NCBI GenBank assembly: GCA_030037405.1
Contig: JASHRK010000007.1
Span: forward strand, 1-9,166
Source: Acidimicrobiales bacterium
GTDB lineage: Bacteria > Actinomycetota > Acidimicrobiia > Acidimicrobiales > Bog-793
Direction of reading: 5' to 3'
Length of the DNA: 9,166 nucleotides
Shown here in pieces: positions 5,101-9,166 of this stretch. The notes under the pieces are model-generated. The model searched no databases. It worked only from the letters and a program-made list of their open reading frames with translations, and was not told the DNA's origin. The translations under genes were made by a program, and so were the position numbers. Position 1 is the stretch's first letter; every line of letters begins with the position of its first letter.

Positions 5101-6348
5101 ATGTCCGAGTCGGACGCCTGGCAGGCAGTGCTGGAGAGGATCGACGACGCCGCCTCCCTCATAGGGCTCGACCCGAACGTCCACAAGATCCTGTCGAAGC
5201 CGACGCGTGTGCTCGAGGTGGCGGTGCCGATCCGCATGGACGACGGCAGGGTCGAGGTCTTCACCGGGTGGCGGGTGCACCACGACGTGAGCCGGGGGCC
5301 CGGCAAGGGCGGCATCAGGTTCCACCAGAGCGTCACGGCCGAGGAGGTCATGGCCCTTGCCGCCGAGATGACCCTCAAGTGCGCCGTCGTCGACATCCCC
5401 TTCGGCGGCGCCAAGGGAGGCGTGCGCGTCGACCCCTCCACCTTGTCGATGGGCGAGCTCGAGCGCCTCACCCGCCGCTACACGATGGACATCTCCTCCC
5501 TGCTCGGCCCGGACAGGGATGTGCCCGCCCCGGACGTCAACACCGACGCGAGGGTGATGGCCTGGGTCATGGACACGATCTCGATGTGGCGGGGAGAGTC
5601 TGTCACCGGCGTCGTCACGGGCAAGCCGCTCGCCATCGGCGGCAGCCTTGGGCACGTCGGCGCCACCAGCCAGGGAGTCCTCATCTCCTGCCGGGCGATC
5701 TTCCAGGAGCTTGGCTTGCAGATGGCGGGGGCACGCGCCGTCGTCCAGGGACACGGGAAGGTGGGCGGTCCTCTCTGCTATCTCCTCTCCTCCTCGGGAA
5801 TGCGTGTCGTCGCCGTCACGGACGCCTTCGGCGGGGTCTACAACCCGGCCGGGCTCGACACGCTCGCTCTCGCCGACCACGCCGCCCGCAGCGGCAGCGT
5901 CAAGGGTTTCGAGCTTGCCGACCCCCTCGACCCGGCGAAGATCTGGGAGATCGAGTGCGAGCTCGCAGTCCCGGCCGCTCTGGACGGTGTGATCGGAGCG
6001 GTTGAGGCCGAGCGATTGGGCGCAAAAGTCGTGGTCGAGGCGGCAAACGGACCTACCCTGCCTGAGGCCGATCCGGTCCTCGACCGCCGGGGGATAGTCC
6101 TCGTGCCGGATATCCTCGCCAACGCCGGTGGCGTCACCGCCTCGTACTTCGAGTGGGCGCAGTCGAGGCAGGGCTACGCGTGGGAAGAGCCCGTCGTGGC
6201 CGAGAGGCTCCGTCGTGTCATGGAGAGCGCCTTCCAGGCGGTATGGAACAGGTCTCGTGACCTGAAGGTGACTCTTCGTCGCGGAGCGGTGGCGGTCGCG
6301 CTCGAACGGCTCGAGGAAGCGATTACGTTTCGTGGGCTGTTCCCGTGA
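5101..6348 (+). CDS. gdhA: Glutamate dehydrogenase (Glu/Leu/Phe/Val dehydrogenase family)
   Basis: This 415-residue protein interconverts glutamate and 2-oxoglutarate plus ammonia, using a nicotinamide cofactor in the cytoplasm. The catalytic domain comes first: GPGKGGIRFH (66-75, substrate Lys69), MTLKCAVVDIPFGGAKGG (90-107, Lys93 and catalytic Lys105), and PAPDVNTD (142-149, catalytic Asp145). A Rossmann domain follows with QGHGKVGG (216-223) and the acidic end of the next strand at VTD (239-241), which suggests NAD rather than NADP. Family members more often have GFGNVG, so His and Lys in this loop are slightly unusual. NAGGVTASYFEWAQ (341-354) is the conserved late helix of the family. 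The length fits the 410-450 residues of hexameric glutamate dehydrogenases and is too long for leucine or phenylalanine dehydrogenase (about 350-380). It probably shares a transcript with rnhB; the lipoprotein gene follows after 62 bases. Confidence 0.93.
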   Translation: MSESDAWQAVLERIDDAASLIGLDPNVHKILSKPTRVLEVAVPIRMDDGRVEVFTGWRVHHDVSRGPGKGGIRFHQSVTAEEVMALAAEMTLKCAVVDIPFGGAKGGVRVDPSTLSMGELERLTRRYTMDISSLLGPDRDVPAPDVNTDARVMAWVMDTISMWRGESVTGVVTGKPLAIGGSLGHVGATSQGVLISCRAIFQELGLQMAGARAVVQGHGKVGGPLCYLLSSSGMRVVAVTDAFGGVYNPAGLDTLALADHAARSGSVKGFELADPLDPAKIWEIECELAVPAALDGVIGAVEAERLGAKVVVEAANGPTLPEADPVLDRRGIVLVPDILANAGGVTASYFEWAQSRQGYAWEEPVVAERLRRVMESAFQAVWNRSRDLKVTLRRGAVAVALERLEEAITFRGLFP

Positions 6349-6410
6349 CGACGCCGTCCGGCCCGTTGCCTCCGACGTCCCACGAGGCGCCCCCCTGACA
6401 AGGATCTCCC

Positions 6411-7088
6411 ATGCGATTCAGGCAAGTGATCGGCACCCTCGGAGGCTTGCTCGCGTCCGGCGCCGTCCTCGCCGCCTGCGCGAGCGGTCCTTCCGCCACC
6501 GGGACCACGGCGACCTCCTCGCCCGCCTCCACCGCTGTGACGACCTCGCCACCTTCGACGAGCACCCCGACGTCCTCGCCGCCATCGACCTCGACGCCGC
6601 CGACGAGCGTCACCACGACGGTGCCGAGCGAGTCGACCACGACGACGACGCTCCCTCTCTGCACGCACTCGTCACTGGTGGTCTCGAAGGGAGAGCCCCA
6701 GGTGGCATCCAGCATCGTCGACATCGGCTTCACCGTGGCGAACGAGGGGAGCAAGCCGTGCGTCCTCGACGGGTACCCGGCGATCTCGCTCGTCCCTCGC
6801 TCGGGGTCGTCCACCTCGGTGAGCGGTCACAACGGCCAGGCGAGCGTCTTCGGGATCGGTCCCGCTCCCATCACCCTCTCGCCGGGCGGGTTGGCCTCCG
6901 CCGCCTTCGTCCTCCAGTACGGCGACCAACAGACCGACGGCGACTCGTGCGCGGAGACGTCGAGCATCGACGCCACCCTGCCAGACGTGGCGGGCGCCTT
7001 CCCGGTGCCCTACGACAACTGCCTGTACCCTCCCCTGGCAGTGTCCGCCCTCATCACGAGCTCTCAGTACCAGGCGGCGCTGAAGTAG
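6411..7088 (+). CDS. DUF4232-type secreted lipoprotein with Ser/Thr/Pro linker
   Basis: This 225-residue protein has a lipoprotein signal peptide: a basic start (MRFRQ), a hydrophobic stretch (7-21) and the lipobox LAAC with the lipidated Cys at 23. It should therefore be anchored on the outer face of the membrane. Residues 24-82 are almost only Ser, Thr, Pro and Ala, ending in a run of Thr, a flexible stalk that may be glycosylated. The globular part (84-225) matches DUF4232: Cys84, FTVANEGSKPCVLDGYP (107-123, Cys117), GxGPAPITLSPGG-like loop, Cys180 and Cys204. The four Cys could form two disulfides. The function of DUF4232 is not known; it is common on actinobacterial surfaces. ATG 6411 follows AAGGA (6400-6404) with 6 bases between. 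No metabolic link to its neighbours is evident. Confidence 0.87.
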   Translation: MRFRQVIGTLGGLLASGAVLAACASGPSATGTTATSSPASTAVTTSPPSTSTPTSSPPSTSTPPTSVTTTVPSESTTTTTLPLCTHSSLVVSKGEPQVASSIVDIGFTVANEGSKPCVLDGYPAISLVPRSGSSTSVSGHNGQASVFGIGPAPITLSPGGLASAAFVLQYGDQQTDGDSCAETSSIDATLPDVAGAFPVPYDNCLYPPLAVSALITSSQYQAALK

Positions 7089-7120
7089 GCCCAGGCTCTG
7101 GGCTCTGGCTCGGGGCCCAG
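7089..7120. terminator. Overlapping hairpins between converging lipoprotein and ade genes
   Basis: GCCCAG (7089-7094) pairs with CTGGGC (7098-7103) around a 3-base loop. The same CTGGGC can instead pair with a second GCCCAG at 7115-7120 around an 11-base loop. The element begins right after the lipoprotein stop codon and ends 3 bases before the ade stop codon. Its position suggests a compact terminator for both transcripts. The two structures exclude each other, and there is no U-run on the + strand. Confidence 0.55.
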
Positions 7121-7123
7121 CTC

Positions 7124-8884
7124 TTAGGCCGTCGCCACGTCGATCAGCCGGAACGACATCACGTCGACGAGACCCTTGTCGGTGATGCGAAGCTCCGGGA
7201 TGACAGAGAGGCCGAGGAAGCTGAGCTGCATGAAGGGCGCCTCGATCTCCACTCCGAGCTCGCCCGTGGCGGCTTTCGCCAACTGCTCGACCGCTTCTGC
7301 CACCTCGCGTGCCGGGCGATCGCTCATAAGACCGGCGATCGGGAGGCGCACCTCGGCAAGCACCCGGCCTCCGAGCACGGCAACCTGCCCGCCCCCTATC
7401 GCCGCCAGGCGGGCGACGGCAGCCGCCATCTCGGCCGGTCCTTCGGGCCCGATCGCTCCGACCACCATGCAGTTGTGAGCGTCGTGGGCGACGGTGGAGG
7501 CGATCGCCCCCCGTCTCAGCCCGAAGCCGCTTACGTAGCCGAGCCCGATCCTCCCCGTCGAGCGGTGGCGCTCGACGACACCGATGCGGGCTACGTCGTC
7601 GCTGGCGCCGCCGGCACCGGCGGCACCGGCGGTGCCGGCGATGTCGAGGCGAAGATGCGTCGTCGACAGGGTACGCGAGGCGACTCCGATGACGTTCACC
7701 TGCCTGCTGGCCGGAGGGGCCAGATCGAAGCGCCGAGCGTCGGGCGGGACGTCGAGATGCACCGAGCGCGTCATCCAGGCAGGCGCCGGAGTGCTCGGCA
7801 CCACGTCCTCCACGAGGCGACCCTCGGAGGCGACGAGACGCCCTCGCTGCCAGACTCGGGCCGGCTCGAGGCTCGACAGGTCGTCGAAGGCGAGGACGTC
7901 CGCCTGGTAGCCGGGGGCGAGCCATCCCAGGTGGTCGAAGTGGTGGTAGTCAGCCGGGTTGGAGGTCGCGAGCACGAGGGCGTCCTCGAGGCGTACCCCG
8001 TGATGGACGGCGAGACGAACGCAGTCGTTGACATGGCCGGAGCCGAGGAGGGTGTCAGGCTCGCGGTCGTCCGTGCAAAGCGCCACTCGCTCCGTCCCGT
8101 GCTCGACAACGGTCGGGATGAGCTCTGCCAGGTTCTGGGAGGCCGATCCTTGGCGGAGGAAGATCCACATGCCCTTGCGACGTTTCTCTTCGGCTTCGGC
8201 AAGGACGGTGCACTCGTGGTCCGACTCGACGCCGGCTGCGAGGTAGGCATCGAGCTGCCGGCCCGACAGGCCCGGCGCGTGCCCGTCGACCCTCCGGTGA
8301 CCGGCGGCGGCGATCTTGGCCAGTACCTCCGGATCGCCGCTGACGACGCCGGGGAAGTTCATGACCTCGGCGATGCCGATCGCCGCGGTAGGGCCTTCCG
8401 GGTCGAGCAGCTCGGCTATCTCGGCGGCGTGGATCTCGGCTCCTGGGCTCTCGAAGGGCGAGGCTGGCACGCAGCTCGAAGCACAGATGCCGAAGGTGAA
8501 AGGCAGGCGAGACGCCGCCTCCGCCAGGGCAGCCACTCCGCGGACGCCGAAGACGTTGGCGATCTCGTGCGGATCGGCGGCGACGGCGGTCGTCCCGCGG
8601 GGGAGAACCGACCGCACGAACTCGTCGACCCAGAGCTTCGTCGACTCGAGGTGCATGTGCGCATCTATGAACGCCGGCGTGAGGGCGGCGCCGGCGACGT
8701 CGACCTCCTCCCGGGCGTCGCGTTCGCCGAGCCCGGCGATGACGCCGTCGACGATGGCGACGTCGGTGTCGAGCCACTCCCGGGTGCCGGGCGTAAAGAC
8801 GCGCCCGTTGCGGAGGAGGAGATCGGCCGGCTCGTCGCCCCGAGCGACGGCGAGAACCCGCGGGGTACCGCGGCGGGGTGGCAT
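7124..8884 (-). CDS. ade: Adenine deaminase
   Basis: This 586-residue enzyme converts adenine to hypoxanthine and ammonia in purine salvage. It belongs to the bacterial Ade branch of the amidohydrolase superfamily, unlike animal-type adenosine deaminases. Metal and active-site motifs appear in the expected order: DAHMHLEST (74-82), DPHEIANVFG (104-113), AEVMNFPGV (172-180), DGHAPGLSG (200-208), ESDHE (220-224), GSASQNL (246-252) and CTDDREP (270-276). The C-terminal Ade domain is intact, with VAHDAHNCMVVG (465-476) and LPIAGLMSD (514-522). Full length is normal (about 550-600). Residues 417-427 are a Gly/Ala-rich insert encoded by a tandem DNA repeat. ATG 8884 has no Shine-Dalgarno sequence but sits 6 bases after a good -10 hexamer, so the mRNA is probably leaderless. 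The gene is monocistronic in this window and converges on the lipoprotein gene. Confidence 0.96.
   Translation of the reverse strand: MPPRRGTPRVLAVARGDEPADLLLRNGRVFTPGTREWLDTDVAIVDGVIAGLGERDAREEVDVAGAALTPAFIDAHMHLESTKLWVDEFVRSVLPRGTTAVAADPHEIANVFGVRGVAALAEAASRLPFTFGICASSCVPASPFESPGAEIHAAEIAELLDPEGPTAAIGIAEVMNFPGVVSGDPEVLAKIAAAGHRRVDGHAPGLSGRQLDAYLAAGVESDHECTVLAEAEEKRRKGMWIFLRQGSASQNLAELIPTVVEHGTERVALCTDDREPDTLLGSGHVNDCVRLAVHHGVRLEDALVLATSNPADYHHFDHLGWLAPGYQADVLAFDDLSSLEPARVWQRGRLVASEGRLVEDVVPSTPAPAWMTRSVHLDVPPDARRFDLAPPASRQVNVIGVASRTLSTTHLRLDIAGTAGAAGAGGASDDVARIGVVERHRSTGRIGLGYVSGFGLRRGAIASTVAHDAHNCMVVGAIGPEGPAEMAAAVARLAAIGGGQVAVLGGRVLAEVRLPIAGLMSDRPAREVAEAVEQLAKAATGELGVEIEAPFMQLSFLGLSVIPELRITDKGLVDVMSFRLIDVATA
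7604..7639. repeat. Four tandem 9-base units inside ade
   Basis: On the + strand the units are GGCGCCGCC (7604), GGCACCGGC (7613), GGCACCGGC (7622) and GGTGCCGGC (7631). They keep the frame and encode a Gly/Ala/Thr loop (about residues 416-427) in the C-terminal domain. The two middle units are identical, which suggests recent slippage. Confidence 0.8.
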
Positions 8885-8890
8885 GGAGGG

Positions 8891-8896
8891 ATTTTA
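8891..8896 (-). promoter_or_regulatory. -10 box of a leaderless ade promoter
   Basis: On the minus strand TAAAAT is one base from the TATAAT consensus. It is followed by exactly 6 bases (CCCTCC) and then the ATG of ade, which places the expected transcription start on the A of the start codon. No clear -35 is seen at 17-18 bases upstream, and there is no ribosome binding site. Confidence 0.65.
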
Positions 8897-9089
8897 CTTG
8901 CGTGTCTGGCATCTGGCGGAGTCGTGCGACCTTGGCCCTCGCGTGGGCGGCGTCCCTGCGGGCAGCGCGCCCTCGCGTTGGGGGCCGGCTGTCGTGCGGG
9001 TGGCCGGCTCTCGTGTCGGAGCGCTCTGCGCCGGCCAGTGCTGGTAGAGGCTCCGCTGCCGGACATGGGAGACTGTGTCGCCGCGGACA
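8897..9089. other. Gene-free spacer between ade and tRNA-Val, with a 14-base direct repeat
   Basis: I see no gene here; short open frames on either strand look like no known protein and have no start signals. GGCCGGCTGTCGTG (8983-8996) recurs with one change at 9002-9015, 19 bases apart. The region must also hold the tRNA promoter, but I find no pair of good -35 and -10 boxes before 9090. Confidence 0.5.
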
Positions 9090-9163
9090 GGGCGCTTAGC
9101 TCAGGTGGTTAGAGCAGCTCGCTTACAACGAGCAGGTCGGGAGTTCAAGTCTCTCAGCGCCCA
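9090..9163 (+). tRNA. tRNA-Val, anticodon TAC
   Basis: All four arms fold. The acceptor GGGCGCT (9090-9096) pairs with AGCGCCC (9156-9162). The D stem is GCTC (9099-9102) with GAGC (9112-9115). The anticodon stem is GCTCG (9117-9121) with CGAGC (9129-9133) around the loop CTTACAA, giving anticodon TAC at 9124-9126, which reads valine GUA and other GUN codons. The T stem is GGGAG (9139-9143) with CTCTC (9151-9155), including one G-U pair, around TTCAAGT. The discriminator base is A (9163). The next bases are CTC, so the CCA end is not encoded and must be added by the CCA-adding enzyme. Confidence 0.96.
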
Positions 9164-9166
9164 CTC

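Noticed and set aside
4498..5880. A 460-codon minus-strand frame opposite rnhB and gdhA
   Set aside because: Both genes on the + strand have full sets of catalytic motifs, and this frame has no recognisable domain and a biased His/Asp/Gly/Arg composition.
6332..9112. A 926-codon open frame on the + strand running across the end of gdhA, the lipoprotein, ade and the tRNA spacer
   Set aside because: It overlaps three clear genes in other frames, has Arg/Gly/His/Asp-rich composition typical of a GC-rich shadow, shows no domain motifs, and has no ribosome binding site. Long empty frames opposite real genes are expected at this GC content.
9090..9166. An integration site or encoded CCA at the tRNA
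   Set aside because: The bases after the discriminator are CTC, and no copy of the tRNA 3' end or integrase gene is seen in the window.

Overview
The window looks like chromosomal DNA from a high-GC actinobacterium. The signs are strong G/C bias at third codon positions, several GTG starts, an HU protein with a long Lys/Ala/Pro tail of the HupB type, an F420-biosynthesis guanylyltransferase, a Ser/Thr-rich DUF4232 lipoprotein, and a tRNA gene without an encoded CCA end. A deep branch such as Acidimicrobiia is a plausible guess from the style of the proteins, but the sequence alone does not prove it. Apart from the acyl-CoA synthetase and the tRNA, both near window edges, the genes are intact. 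I see no phage, IS, CRISPR or defence genes.

Layout. (1) 1-786, + strand: the C-terminal half of an AMP-forming acyl-CoA synthetase whose start lies outside the window. (2) 787-978: a relatively AT-rich leader, then hupB (979-1527, +), which ends in a strong hairpin (1541-1580) shared with the converging operon. (3) 4116-1637, - strand: a tight three-gene operon. Read in its own direction it holds an XRE-type HTH regulator fused to a periplasmic-binding-protein-like sensor domain, then CofC/FbiD (guanylyltransferase of coenzyme F420 synthesis), then a PIG-L/LmbE zinc deacetylase. Gaps are 10 and 19 bases. (4) 4117-4313: a divergent control region with an inverted repeat. (5) + strand: rnhB (RNase HII), a glutamate dehydrogenase and a DUF4232 lipoprotein (4314-7088). 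(6) 7089-7120: overlapping hairpins between converging genes. (7) 8884-7124, - strand: adenine deaminase (ade). (8) 9090-9163, +: tRNA-Val with anticodon TAC.

How the genes work together. Most are housekeeping or central metabolism: nucleoid packing, removal of RNA from DNA, nitrogen/carbon exchange at glutamate, purine salvage and fatty-acid activation. The one set that looks like a dedicated functional unit is the regulator-CofC-PIG-L operon, where a one-component sensor of unknown ligand sits directly upstream of an F420 gene and a thiol/sugar-type deacetylase.

A recurring signal is leaderless translation. ade, and less clearly rnhB and the PIG-L gene, lack a good Shine-Dalgarno sequence and instead have a -10-like hexamer ending 6-7 bases before the start codon. 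Nothing here is clearly an undescribed system. The three-gene operon is the best candidate for new biology.
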